The position numbers were made by a program, and so were the translations under genes. The notes beneath the pieces are model-generated. The model ran no database searches. It was not told the origin of the DNA and worked only from the letters and a program-made list of their open reading frames with translations. From positions 1 through 64,000 of the forward strand of contig NZ_SADV01000001.1 of NCBI RefSeq assembly GCF_006864135.1: a DNA stretch of 64,000 bases, read 5' to 3'. Below, piece after piece: positions 35,142 to 43,924 of this stretch; within the stretch, counting starts at the first letter, position 1, and every line of letters starts with the position of its first letter. This stretch comes from Lysinibacillus sphaericus. Lineage in GTDB: Bacteria > Bacillota > Bacilli > Bacillales_A > Planococcaceae.

Positions 35142-35303
35142 CTAAATCATTGTATTGTCATTTATTTGCCATTGAGGTAAAGCTCCGATAACTGTTTTTG
35201 TATGGTTGTATAGCTTAAAAAAGGACAGACTACTCCCTTTAACAGCTAAAACATTTCCAATTTTTACATTTTTACCGAACAGAATTCTAAAAACAGTTAA
35301 CAT
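35142..35303 (-). CDS. 53-codon leader ORF upstream of the cfr-type gene
   Basis: ATG 35303 to TAG 35142 with AAGGAGG 8 nt upstream, within 20 nt of the predicted transcription start. The peptide begins MLTVFRILFGKNVKIGN and ends INDNTMI; no family is recognised. Its placement before an intrinsic terminator suggests a regulatory leader. It could also be a small independent gene. Confidence 0.6.
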   Translation of the reverse strand: MLTVFRILFGKNVKIGNVLAVKGSSLSFFKLYNHTKTVIGALPQWQINDNTMI

Positions 35304-35329
35304 TGCTTCCACCTCCTTTTGTCAAATTT

Positions 35330-35357
35330 ATTATAGAGTAATCTAACATGAAAGTAA
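35330..35357 (-). promoter_or_regulatory. Promoter of the leader/cfr-type unit
   Basis: On the minus strand, -10 TATAAT (35335-35330), 16-bp spacer, -35 TTACTT (35357-35352). Confidence 0.6.
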
Positions 35358-35437
35358 GTTTATGTAAAGTGTAATTCTAAAATTGTTGTAATACTAGCCA
35401 ATCTACAATGAAACTTAGTTGTTAAATCTTGGGACAA

Positions 35438-37189
35438 CTATACATTTTGTCTCTTTTTATTACCAACTTCAAATTTTCTATTACGGAACATAAACGCGAC
35501 TAAGCTACATAGCAAAATAATTGGTACACTCACTTTATATAAATCTGTAAAACTTTTTGCCATCTCTTTTTCAGCGTAATGACTAATATCATCCGAGTAT
35601 GCATCCATTTCTTTCTTTATACCCTCTAGTTTTTCTTCAACCCCTTTCGTTACTTGATTAGTAATTGCTGACCTTTTCATTTCTCTGTATTGTACCGGGA
35701 CTTCATTTAGTGCATTATTTACTTTCTCTTCAATGATGCTTTCCTTTTGTTGTTGACTTATGCCAATACTATCAGTTCCCTGTTTCTTTTCTATACTCGA
35801 CTCTAATTCTTTGTTTTGTATTTTTTCTTTTGTTACTGTTAATATTTTCTCTTGCTCAGCTTTATCAACATGAAGACCATGCACTTTTTCTTCCGCATAA
35901 TGAAAAACATTACCTTTATTTGTTGACAAATTATGAGTCAAGCCTGATACAAAAATAGCCACTGCCAATACAATTCCTATCTGTCTAAGCATGGACACAA
36001 CACTTTGAGAAGCGGTTAATAATTCTCCCTCAAATGTGGAGGCTGTCAATATAGTAATTGGCCCAACAACTAAACCATATCCAACACCTAAAATCATACA
36101 CGGGATGATAATTTCTTTACTTGTTGAATTTGTTCCTATCATTTGTAAACAATAATAAGCCAAACTCATAACTATAAATCCTACTAATATTACCCGAACC
36201 TTACCGAGCTTCTTCATAATCAGTGAAGCAAATGGAGAAACTAGAAATATCATGGCAGAAATAGGTGTCACTAAGAAAGCTGCTTCAATTTCTGTTCGAT
36301 GTTGTATCTTAGTGAGAAACGTCGGCAGTAAAACAGTTACCCCAATTAAAAACAAATTACTAAGTATAACTACAATAGAGGCCCCAACAAAAGTTCGATC
36401 TTTAAATAACAGTAAATTTATCATCGGTGACGTAACTTTTCTTTCGACTAATATAAATAAAACAAAAGAAATAGTACTGATGATATAGCATATCCATGCA
36501 AAGTTACTCAGCCACCCCCAGGTATTCCCTTTCACTAAAACAAGTGTGAAAAAGAAAATAGCCAAACTAGAAAGTACTAATCCAGTCCAATCAATTTTAG
36601 CAACTACTCGTTCCTCATTCTTAATAATTAACATAATGAAACATAAAACAATACCAATGGCACAAATCGGTAGATTAACGAGGAACACCCATCTCCAACC
36701 TAGATTTTGTGTAATAACTCCTCCTAGTACAGGACCTATGGCTGCAGATAATCCTTGTGTCACCCCTAAAATACCAAGCGCAACATGCCTTTTTGCCACT
36801 GGAACCGCCGAAACTCCAATCACCATACTTGTTGGAAACAAAATAGCAGCTCCTATACTTTGAATAAAACGAGAAAAAATAAGAAAATCACCCGTATTTG
36901 CAAGCGCACATAATGTTGAACCCATGCCAAAAATTATTAAACCTATAATATATAATTTTGCTTTTCCAAAGATATCAGCGACTCGACCTAGTGGTATTGC
37001 TAATACCGCAATAGACATCGTATATACATTCAATATCCAGGACATTTTCTCCAACGATGCGCTCACATCAGCCTGTATTGCTGGTAAAGCAATATTCATA
37101 ATTGTCGTATCAATCATACACAAGAAAATTCCTAGACACATTAAAAATACGATTTTGATTCCTTTAGATTGTTCCATAACATTCCCCAC
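35438..37189 (-). CDS. DHA2-type (EmrB/QacA) 14-helix drug efflux transporter
   Basis: A 583-residue MFS protein. Motif A is LGRVADIFGKAKLYIIG, and motif C is GVTQGLSAAIGPVLGGVITQNLGWRWVFLVNLP, typical of drug:H+ antiporters. The acidic start of helix 1 (MIDTTIMNIALPAIQ, the DxxIVNxALP motif) marks DHA2. An unusual hydrophilic insert of about 130 residues with coiled-coil character (about 420-545) precedes the last helix. It lies 9 bp after the padR gene in one operon. Substrates unknown. Confidence 0.88.
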   Translation of the reverse strand: MGNVMEQSKGIKIVFLMCLGIFLCMIDTTIMNIALPAIQADVSASLEKMSWILNVYTMSIAVLAIPLGRVADIFGKAKLYIIGLIIFGMGSTLCALANTGDFLIFSRFIQSIGAAILFPTSMVIGVSAVPVAKRHVALGILGVTQGLSAAIGPVLGGVITQNLGWRWVFLVNLPICAIGIVLCFIMLIIKNEERVVAKIDWTGLVLSSLAIFFFTLVLVKGNTWGWLSNFAWICYIISTISFVLFILVERKVTSPMINLLLFKDRTFVGASIVVILSNLFLIGVTVLLPTFLTKIQHRTEIEAAFLVTPISAMIFLVSPFASLIMKKLGKVRVILVGFIVMSLAYYCLQMIGTNSTSKEIIIPCMILGVGYGLVVGPITILTASTFEGELLTASQSVVSMLRQIGIVLAVAIFVSGLTHNLSTNKGNVFHYAEEKVHGLHVDKAEQEKILTVTKEKIQNKELESSIEKKQGTDSIGISQQQKESIIEEKVNNALNEVPVQYREMKRSAITNQVTKGVEEKLEGIKKEMDAYSDDISHYAEKEMAKSFTDLYKVSVPIILLCSLVAFMFRNRKFEVGNKKRQNV

Positions 37190-37198
37190 TCACTTGTT

Positions 37199-37735
37199 TT
37201 ACTTTCCTTCTCTTTTTTCTTGTATTGTTAATTGCGCCAATTTATTTTTTAATGTTTCAACTTGTGCAGTATAACTTGCAATCCCAACATCAAAAGAAAT
37301 CTCCTCCGCAAATGTAATAGCTTCTTTCCATTTTTCGTATTTTAAACGGAGATCTGTAACATACGCCTCTTTTCTCTCAATTTCCTCTTCAATCCACTTT
37401 CTAATAGTATTCGTATCGCTATAATCCCCAAAATACATGCGCATTAAAAAGTCAGAACGCAGAACCTCCTTCTCTACATCTGACTTCATGTATTGATAAA
37501 ACTCTTCTCTTCCTTCATCTGTTATGAAATACATTTTTTTATTTGGCTTACCTTCTTGCATCACAACCTCTTTTTTTATTTTCCCCTCTTTTTCTAGCTG
37601 TCTTAATGTCGGATAAATCATTCCAAAACTGCCATCAAAAAAATGCGAAAATACATCTTCAAAAACTATTTTTATATCATAACCAGATAATTCTTTTTCC
37701 ATGAGTAACCCTAAAACAACATCTCTTCCTTTCAA
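37199..37735 (-). CDS. PadR-family regulator of the efflux gene
   Basis: A 178-residue PadR with the N-terminal winged helix (VLGLLMEKELSGYDIKIVFE, GMIYPTLRQLEKEGKI, KKMYFITDEGREEF) and a C-terminal Vir-like helical domain (AYVTDLRLKYEKWKEAI), as in PadR subfamily 1. The start TTG 37735 follows GAGGTG; the longer frame to 37774 has no ribosome site. The AT-rich region at 37772-37806 carries an imperfect palindrome (ATATAA-TTATAT), a candidate operator. It likely represses itself and the pump until a drug binds. Confidence 0.85.
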   Translation of the reverse strand: MKGRDVVLGLLMEKELSGYDIKIVFEDVFSHFFDGSFGMIYPTLRQLEKEGKIKKEVVMQEGKPNKKMYFITDEGREEFYQYMKSDVEKEVLRSDFLMRMYFGDYSDTNTIRKWIEEEIERKEAYVTDLRLKYEKWKEAITFAEEISFDVGIASYTAQVETLKNKLAQLTIQEKREGK

Positions 37736-38117
37736 GAAAAGCACCTCACATATTTTTATATAACCAACAACCATATAAACATTGTTAATATGATTATTGA
37801 TTATATATTTTGTTTATTCGTTTGTAAAGTTTAACCATTAAAGTTTTTATAAGCTTTTATTCGTTAAAATGTCAGCCACCCCTGCTATTGTGATTTCCCT
37901 CATACTTTATCTGTACTGTGCCTTTTCTCGTCCACTTGACTTAGCCGACTTTGACTACTATCATAAAATAAAATCCGTACAGTATTCTGATGAAATGTAT
38001 AAAATTGTATAAAAGAGATGTTAATATTAGATTAAACAAATCAATTTAGCTATGCTTCATTTGCAAGTTTATAAAACTGAATAGAATTAAAGAATTTGAA
38101 ATTTCGTGGGTGATCAT
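37736..38117. other. Divergent promoter region, no gene
   Basis: Spacer between padR and the second LytTR operon. It is AT-rich with the padR palindrome at its left side. A TGTACTGTGCC/GTACAG-type word pair near 37912 and 37978 was noted but not assigned. Confidence 0.4.
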
Positions 38118-38555
38118 TTGAAAATTTCAATTGAAGAAATAAGCCAAGAATTAGAAGAAGAGATTCTTATTAGGTGTTATGAGGTTGATGACGAAGTAGA
38201 CGAAATCATTAACAAGCTGACAACGAAAGACATCATTTTACTTGGACATCAAAATGATAGTATTCACCGCATTAAGCTTCATGATATCTATTATTTCGAG
38301 GCAGTTGAGGGAAAAGTGTTTATTTACTGCAGGGACAACGTTTTTGAGGTAAAACAAAAACTATACGAGTTAGAAGAATTATGTAAAGGAAAAAACTGTT
38401 TTCGCGCATCGAAATCAACCATTTTGAATATCACCAAAATTTCATCTGTTTATCCGACTATAAGTGGTCGATTCGAAGCGGTACTGGATAACGGAGAACG
38501 AGCTGTTATATCAAGGCAGTATGTGCCTGTCCTTAAAAATATGCTTGGTTTGTAA
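38118..38555 (+). CDS. LytTR-family DNA-binding regulator (pair 2)
   Basis: A 145-residue regulator with a C-terminal LytTR domain (IKLHDIYYFEAVEGKVFIYC, NCFRASKSTILNITKI, AVISRQYVPVLKNML) and no receiver. The TTG start at 38118 is favoured over GTG 38106 because GGGTGA lies just upstream. It is 12 bp ahead of a DUF3021 gene. Same architecture as the pair at 24.6-26.1 kb, and the two LytTR domains are recognisably alike. Confidence 0.88.
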   Translation: MKISIEEISQELEEEILIRCYEVDDEVDEIINKLTTKDIILLGHQNDSIHRIKLHDIYYFEAVEGKVFIYCRDNVFEVKQKLYELEELCKGKNCFRASKSTILNITKISSVYPTISGRFEAVLDNGERAVISRQYVPVLKNMLGL

Positions 38556-38567
38556 AGAGGGATACAT

Positions 38568-38999
38568 ATGAATTTTTTGGAATTTGTGCAAAAGATAATT
38601 AAGAATTTCTTTATCATCTTCGCATCCATAATCATGATTATTACTTTGTTGCGACAAATGTATCATCCTGACATGGACTTTGATTTGAAGTCGATTTATA
38701 TCCTTATGGCATTTTCATTTTTAGGTGCACTAACGGAATTTATTTTTTATTCTCCAAATGATCTAAGTGAGAAGAAAATGCGTATAAGAATTATTATTCA
38801 TTTCTTCACTTTGGAGATTTTATTGATTGTTCTTGCTAGCGCTTTGAATCTTGTAACTGGTCAGGGTGTCATCATTCTTGCACTGCAAATTGCGGTAATC
38901 TATATCATTGTTCATCTACTGTCATGGCAAAATGATAAAAAAGATGCAAAAAAAATCAATGAAAAACTAAAGACTTTTAAGAAAGACGTCGATGAGTAA
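38568..38999 (+). CDS. DUF3021 membrane protein (LytTR partner 2)
   Basis: A 143-residue, four-helix membrane protein with a charged C-terminal tail (QNDKKDAKKINEKLKTFKKDVDE), matching DUF3021. AGAGGG lies upstream of the ATG. It is coupled to the LytTR gene and probably restrains it, as described for membrane inhibitors of streptococcal LytTR systems. Confidence 0.85.
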   Translation: MNFLEFVQKIIKNFFIIFASIIMIITLLRQMYHPDMDFDLKSIYILMAFSFLGALTEFIFYSPNDLSEKKMRIRIIIHFFTLEILLIVLASALNLVTGQGVIILALQIAVIYIIVHLLSWQNDKKDAKKINEKLKTFKKDVDE

Positions 39000-39047
39000 A
39001 CAGAAAATCAATAAGCAGTACAGTAATCGGCTGCAACAGATTATTTT

Positions 39048-39078
39048 ACGGTAAGTATTTTGAGCTTACCGTTTTTTT
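39048..39078 (+). terminator. Terminator of LytTR operon 2
   Basis: Stem ACGGTAAG (39048-39055) with CTTACCGT (39065-39072), then TTTTTT. Confidence 0.88.
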
Positions 39079-39187
39079 GCATCTTATTGCCTTATAAATA
39101 CAACTTACTGTTTTTCCATATACATCCTTCCAGCTGTTTATTATGATAATTTCATAAAAATTTTTCTAATGAGGTGGAGGAACGACT

Positions 39188-40489
39188 ATGGGAATATTAC
39201 TATTAGTAATTGCTTTAATTTTCGAAATTGCTTTTGCAATCTACTGCATAGCAACTAAGCAAAACCATAAAAAATTAAAGAATTGGATTAGAATTGCTAT
39301 ATTTATTGTTTTTGCAATACTTACTGTTTCATCGGTTATTGTCTGGGGTTTTAGCTGGGTAATGCTTGCTATCCTTCTTTTCTTATTGGCCGTTAAAGGG
39401 ACAGTATCTCTTATTCTTAAGAAAACGAATATCAAACAATACAAAACTTCTAACATTGTGTGGAAGTCCATTATGATGATATTGATATTTGTCTTTGTAC
39501 TCTCACCTGTCATTATTTTTCCACAGTATCAATTACCAAAAGTGACAGGAGAATATGAAGTCGCAACCGCTACTGACACATATATTGACAGGAATCGTAT
39601 GGAGGCATTTTCTAATAAGGGGGACAACAGAAGTGTTAATGTGGAATTTTGGTATCCAAAAAACGCAGATGGAACATACCCTCTATTAGTATTCTCACAT
39701 GGAGCATATGGTATTAAGACAAGCAACGGATCTACTTTTACTGAGCTAGCAAGCCACGGGTATGTCGTCGTTTCCATCGATCATCCTTATCATTCCTTCT
39801 ATACTCAATCAGAGGATGGAAAAGTAACGATGATCAATTCAGATTTTAAAAATGAAGTTGAAAATGCAAATAAAGGTGTTTACTCGAATGAAGAACGCTA
39901 TAATATTATCCAAAAATGGATGAAACTGCGAACAGACGATATGAATTTTGTCATTGATACAGTACTAGCAAAAGCCAAAAGTGACAATAACCCTATTTAT
40001 CAACATATCAATACAGAGAAGATTGGTGTGTTTGGGCACTCAATGGGAGGTGCTGCAAGTGTGTGGCTAGGTAGAGCACGCAATGATGTAAGTGCAGTAG
40101 TAAATATCGATGCCACTTTCTTTAGTGAACTTGTTTATAACAAAGCGGATGATAAATTTATGGCAAGCAGCAAAGTCTACACAACCCCTCTTTTTAACAT
40201 TTATTCAGACGATGTTTGGCGTCAACTGGAAAGTACTCCTGTTTATGTAGCGAACAAACTCGATAATAAACAGTTCGAAGGAGCATATACTACTCATCTT
40301 AAAGGGGCAAAACATTTAAGCTTGACCGATTTGTCGCTTTTCTCTCCTATTTTGACATATATTATACAAGGCGGAAAAGCCGAGATTGATAAATATTACT
40401 GTATTGAAACTGAAAATGCATTAATTCTTAAATTTTTTGACTTTGAATTAAAAGGAATCGGCCATTTCACTCCCGAAGAGACATATTGA
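39188..40489 (+). CDS. Membrane-anchored alpha/beta hydrolase
   Basis: A 433-residue protein with three N-terminal membrane helices (about 1-105) and a PAF-acetylhydrolase/lipase-like catalytic domain. The nucleophile elbow is GVFGHSMGGAASVW (GxSxG, Ser). The oxyanion region is LLVFSHGAYGIKTS, and ASHGYVVVSIDHPYH is the typical next strand. The catalytic His is probably in the KGAKHLSLTDLSL motif. GAGGTGGAGG precedes the ATG. It may act on lipids at the outer membrane face. Single gene. Confidence 0.85.
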   Translation: MGILLLVIALIFEIAFAIYCIATKQNHKKLKNWIRIAIFIVFAILTVSSVIVWGFSWVMLAILLFLLAVKGTVSLILKKTNIKQYKTSNIVWKSIMMILIFVFVLSPVIIFPQYQLPKVTGEYEVATATDTYIDRNRMEAFSNKGDNRSVNVEFWYPKNADGTYPLLVFSHGAYGIKTSNGSTFTELASHGYVVVSIDHPYHSFYTQSEDGKVTMINSDFKNEVENANKGVYSNEERYNIIQKWMKLRTDDMNFVIDTVLAKAKSDNNPIYQHINTEKIGVFGHSMGGAASVWLGRARNDVSAVVNIDATFFSELVYNKADDKFMASSKVYTTPLFNIYSDDVWRQLESTPVYVANKLDNKQFEGAYTTHLKGAKHLSLTDLSLFSPILTYIIQGGKAEIDKYYCIETENALILKFFDFELKGIGHFTPEETY

Positions 40490-40662
40490 ACAGAGTTTCT
40501 GCCGCACTTTGTCAAATACTTGTAAGTGTTGTTTTTTGTCATCAAAATAGAAAATTATATCTTCCGCTGTCTCTTACCTGGTGAGTTACGTATAGTCCGC
40601 CAGCACTCGGTGTAGCGAACGCCTACAAAAGAATATTCACTTTTCTGTCATTGAAAACCGCC

Positions 40663-40696
40663 AAAAAGGCTTAGGGAATATCTCCTAAGCCTTTTT
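40663..40696. terminator. Bidirectional terminator
   Basis: A 13-bp stem AAAAAGGCTTAGG (40663-40675) with CCTAAGCCTTTTT (40684-40696) between convergent genes. Confidence 0.88.
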
Positions 40697-40748
40697 CAAT
40701 CTTTCCATAAGTAGCTGTCAAATGTTGCCGAGCTTTATAACGCATATG

Positions 40749-41657
40749 TTATTCTGCTGGAATAAAGGATTCGACAATGGCAGCTAAAGCTTGAATAGTA
40801 TCGTAGCTATCACCTGGAAATTCCGCTTGGGCAAAGTCAACTTGAAGTTCTTCACAAATTCTCTGACAGCCACTTCCGATTTCAAAATAGGACTCAATAT
40901 CCGCTGAAAGCGAAAGTAGTTCACATGTGACGAAACCCTGAGCACCCTCTGCATTTAATGTATAAATCATATCTTTTACATCTGGACCAAGCCAGTCAAC
41001 TTTACCATGACCACTTCGATATGTAATATGCCAGTTGTCTATTTGAGTAGCTTTTGAAATGGCCTCTGATAATTCAGAAAACTGTCGTACGTATATTTCG
41101 TTTCGCTCTGGATCAATTGGCTGACTATGTACAGTATATAAGACATGAGTCTGAGCCCGTTTTCCAGCAGGAATCCATTCGTAAGCACGTTGAATGCGAT
41201 CTTTATACACAGCAAGTAAGTCAGAATGTAAATGCCAACCTTTCGCATGAATGACCGTAACGTCATGTGAGGCTAATGACGCACTTACTTCATCATAAAA
41301 CGCGCCAGCACCTGACAAAGACATTATCGGATTCACAGGTAGCGTAATGAAAGTTGTAATTCCATCTTCAAGCATTGTGTCAACAACCTGTGAAATGTAA
41401 GGTTCGGTATGTTTGTATGCGTTATATACTTTTACAGTCTGTGTTAAGCGCTGCTGTAAAGCATGTTCTAGCCCTTTAGCGATACGGCTCGTATTTGCTG
41501 CTAATGGATCAACAACACCTAATTTTTTAAATTGTGCTGTAATTTTTTCAAGCATTTGAGGTGGTGGCGTTTTACCATTCAAAATATGTGAAAAATACGG
41601 TGTAACATCGTCTAAAGATTTCGGTGCGCCATAAGCGTAATAAATTATACCAATCAT
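40749..41657 (-). CDS. Ferrochelatase-family protein
   Basis: A 302-residue homologue of Gram-positive coproporphyrin ferrochelatase (HemH/CpfC). YAYGAPKSLDDVTPYFSHIL and the core YTVHSQPID, with the metal-site His where the usual motif is SAHSLP, are visible. DWLGPDVKDMIY and an acidic SADIESYFEIG stretch, holding the second catalytic Glu, follow. The divergence at HSQP and the setting beside a heme importer suggest a specialised paralogue, not necessarily the biosynthetic enzyme. AAAGGAG lies upstream of the ATG. It is the last gene of the minus-strand heme block, 240 bp after the ATPase. Confidence 0.82.
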   Translation of the reverse strand: MIGIIYYAYGAPKSLDDVTPYFSHILNGKTPPPQMLEKITAQFKKLGVVDPLAANTSRIAKGLEHALQQRLTQTVKVYNAYKHTEPYISQVVDTMLEDGITTFITLPVNPIMSLSGAGAFYDEVSASLASHDVTVIHAKGWHLHSDLLAVYKDRIQRAYEWIPAGKRAQTHVLYTVHSQPIDPERNEIYVRQFSELSEAISKATQIDNWHITYRSGHGKVDWLGPDVKDMIYTLNAEGAQGFVTCELLSLSADIESYFEIGSGCQRICEELQVDFAQAEFPGDSYDTIQALAAIVESFIPAE

Positions 41658-41897
41658 TTAAAAGCTCCTTTTTTACAGTGTAATTAGTAAATTTTTAAGA
41701 TTTTTGCGATTCCATCTTTATAAACTAAACATATTATAAAGTGCGAAATAAAAAGGCAGCAAAACGTTTATATTCGTAGATATGAATCTATCTAAAAATA
41801 GCATTTACTTTTAATCAGGTGTGTTTGTTACAGTTGCTCATAAATTTTAGAATTCTATTTTTATAGTTAAACTTCTTGTGTTTGTAGGAAGCTAACA

Positions 41898-42686
41898 TCA
41901 TTTACAAGGACTTGCACACAATTTTACCGGGGTAAATATTGGTTTTCCACCTTGTATATAAATTTCAGCATCAATATCAAAAATTGATTGGAACATTTCT
42001 TTACATAATACACAATGTGGTGAACCATCATAATGTATTTTCCCTTTTTTTAGTACAATCAGACGATCGCTATTTTGTGCAGCTTGGTTAATATCATGTA
42101 ACACCATGATAACTGTCATATTGTATTTATGATTTAACTCTTTTACGAGCTCCATCACTTCTAATTGATGTGCAATATCTAGATATGTTGTTGGTTCATC
42201 AAGTAGCAACACTTTGGGATGCTGTGCTACAGTCATTGCAATCCAAGCACGTTGGCGTTCTCCCCCAGACATCGATGGTAATACTCGATTTTGCAAATGT
42301 TTTAATCCAGTTACTTCAATTGCCCAATTGACAATTTCTATATCCTCTTTTGATAGGACTGTTTTCCGTCCGCTATGCGGATGACGCCCAAACTCTACTA
42401 ACTCACGCACAGTTAAATCTAATTGATGACTATTCATTTGTGGGAGCATCGTTAGTGTTTTAGCCACTTCTTTAGACTTCATTTCATGAATGTTTCGCTC
42501 ATCTAAATATACTGTACCAGTATTCGGTTTTAAAAGACGTGAAATCACTCGTAATAATGTTGATTTACCCGAGCCATTCGGTCCTATTAAACTAACAACT
42601 TCTCCTTCATTAATTTTCAAATTAATATCATCTAACCGGAAATTGGTGAACTCATGTTGGTAATTAATGTGCTCAATTCGTAGCAA
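41898..42686 (-). CDS. Heme/siderophore ABC importer ATPase
   Basis: A 262-residue FecE/FhuC-type ATPase. Walker A is GPNGSGKST, Q-loop MLPQMNSHQ, signature SMSGGERQRAWIAM, Walker B VLLLDEPTTYLD and switch VLHDINQA. The C-terminal tail has Cys residues (CVLCKEMF, CASPCK), including the last two. The start is TTG with AAAGGGG 7 nt upstream, inside the last codons of the permease gene (14-bp overlap). It powers import by the FecCD permease next to it. Confidence 0.9.
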   Translation of the reverse strand: MLRIEHINYQHEFTNFRLDDINLKINEGEVVSLIGPNGSGKSTLLRVISRLLKPNTGTVYLDERNIHEMKSKEVAKTLTMLPQMNSHQLDLTVRELVEFGRHPHSGRKTVLSKEDIEIVNWAIEVTGLKHLQNRVLPSMSGGERQRAWIAMTVAQHPKVLLLDEPTTYLDIAHQLEVMELVKELNHKYNMTVIMVLHDINQAAQNSDRLIVLKKGKIHYDGSPHCVLCKEMFQSIFDIDAEIYIQGGKPIFTPVKLCASPCK

Positions 42687-43701
42687 TGGAATTCCCCTTT
42701 CTATGGATTAAATATAAGAAATACGGTCCTCCGATGAATGCTAATAAAATTCCAACAGGAACCTCAATAGGATCAAATACTGATCTCGCAATTGTATCAG
42801 CGAAAACAACAAGTAAGCCACCAGCCAAAGCTGAAGCAGGTATTAAATACTTATGATCTCCACCGATAATAAGCCGTAAAATATGTGGTACAACTAAACC
42901 AACAAATCCAATTAAACCGGCCACACTTACCGCAATCCCTGCTAATAACGTACTCAATACAATTAAAAAGAATCTACTTCGTTCAACATTGTGTCCTAAA
43001 AGGCTTGCCATTTCGTCTCCTAGACGCATTATACGAATATGTTTGATTGCATAAACTGATACTATAATTGCTACAATGACATAGTAAATAATCATCTTAA
43101 ATTGCACCCAACCAACACCTGTTAAACCACCAGACAACCACGGCAGTACAGATTGTACACGATCGCTATAAAGAATCATTAGTGCATTTGTTCCTGCACC
43201 ACATAATGCATTAATGGCTACCCCTACTAAAATAATTCGCATTGGGGATGTACCACCTTTTTTTACCGATAATGCATACACAATCATTGCAGCAACAAAA
43301 GCACCTAAAAAAGCTGCAATAGGTAAATATATAATGTAGCCAGGAAACACGACCATAACTGCTACAGCCATAATTCCAGCGCCAGAAGTAATCCCAATAA
43401 CCCCTGGATCAGCTAATGGATTTTGCATTACACCTTGTAAAATTGAACCTGCAATAGCCAAACAAACACCAACAATGATACCCGTTAATATTCGGGGCAA
43501 ACGGATTTCCCATACGATTCGGCGTGCCATTGTATCTTCTGAACTAAAAATCCCACTAAACACTTCACTTACTGAAAATGAAACTTGCCCTATCATAAGG
43601 CTAGCGACACTCACTATGACTAAAAGTATCGGTAACACAATAAGCGCCATTCTTCGTTTTTTAGCAAGAGGGTGGGCATATTTTTCCTCTTCTGTTATCA
43701 T
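42673..43701 (-). CDS. Heme/siderophore ABC importer permease (FecCD)
   Basis: A 342-residue permease with about ten helices. Family marks are RLPRILTGIIVGVCLAIAGSILQGVMQNPLADPGVIGITSGAG, IILVGVAINALCGAG and GFVGLVVPHILRLIIGGDHKYLIP. The ATG at 43701 follows TGAGGAAA. The longer frame to 43803 runs through an intergenic repeat and is not used. It pairs with the ATPase downstream and the lipoprotein at 43925. Confidence 0.9.
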   Translation of the reverse strand: MITEEEKYAHPLAKKRRMALIVLPILLVIVSVASLMIGQVSFSVSEVFSGIFSSEDTMARRIVWEIRLPRILTGIIVGVCLAIAGSILQGVMQNPLADPGVIGITSGAGIMAVAVMVVFPGYIIYLPIAAFLGAFVAAMIVYALSVKKGGTSPMRIILVGVAINALCGAGTNALMILYSDRVQSVLPWLSGGLTGVGWVQFKMIIYYVIVAIIVSVYAIKHIRIMRLGDEMASLLGHNVERSRFFLIVLSTLLAGIAVSVAGLIGFVGLVVPHILRLIIGGDHKYLIPASALAGGLLVVFADTIARSVFDPIEVPVGILLAFIGGPYFLYLIHRKGNSIATN

Positions 43702-43715
43702 CGTTATTTCCTCAC

Positions 43716-43920
43716 AATCAATTTCGCCTTGGCGTAATTGTAGCTGTCGCTTTGCTTGCGCTACAGATAAACAATGCGTCCGGATTATGAATTGTGCCCG
43801 CACAATTCATTCCTTTGTAAATCCGTGACATCCGCCGGAGGCTTTATCTTCATTCAGTAGGTGTTTGGGCACTCACTGAAAAAGTAATCATAATCGCATT
43901 CATTTGGTGAATGAAGATAA
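43716..43920. repeat. Composite dispersed repeat within the heme operon
   Basis: Module 1 (43716-43764) matches the reverse complement of 21993-22040. A second module (about 43831-43858, ATCCGCCGGAGGCTT type) matches the reverse complement of 63373-63395. A GAATGAAGATAAA-type hairpin (about 43851 and 43911) closes the element. It separates the binding-protein gene from the permease gene. Confidence 0.65.
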
Positions 43921-43924
43921 AAAA

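Noticed and set aside
31966..35357. Resistance genes as part of a transposon
   Set aside because: No transposase, integrase, inverted repeats or target duplications are visible around them; base composition matches the neighbours.
43702..43803. N-terminal extension of the FecCD permease
   Set aside because: It would be translated from an intergenic repeat with no ribosome site; ATG 43701 has TGAGGAAA.
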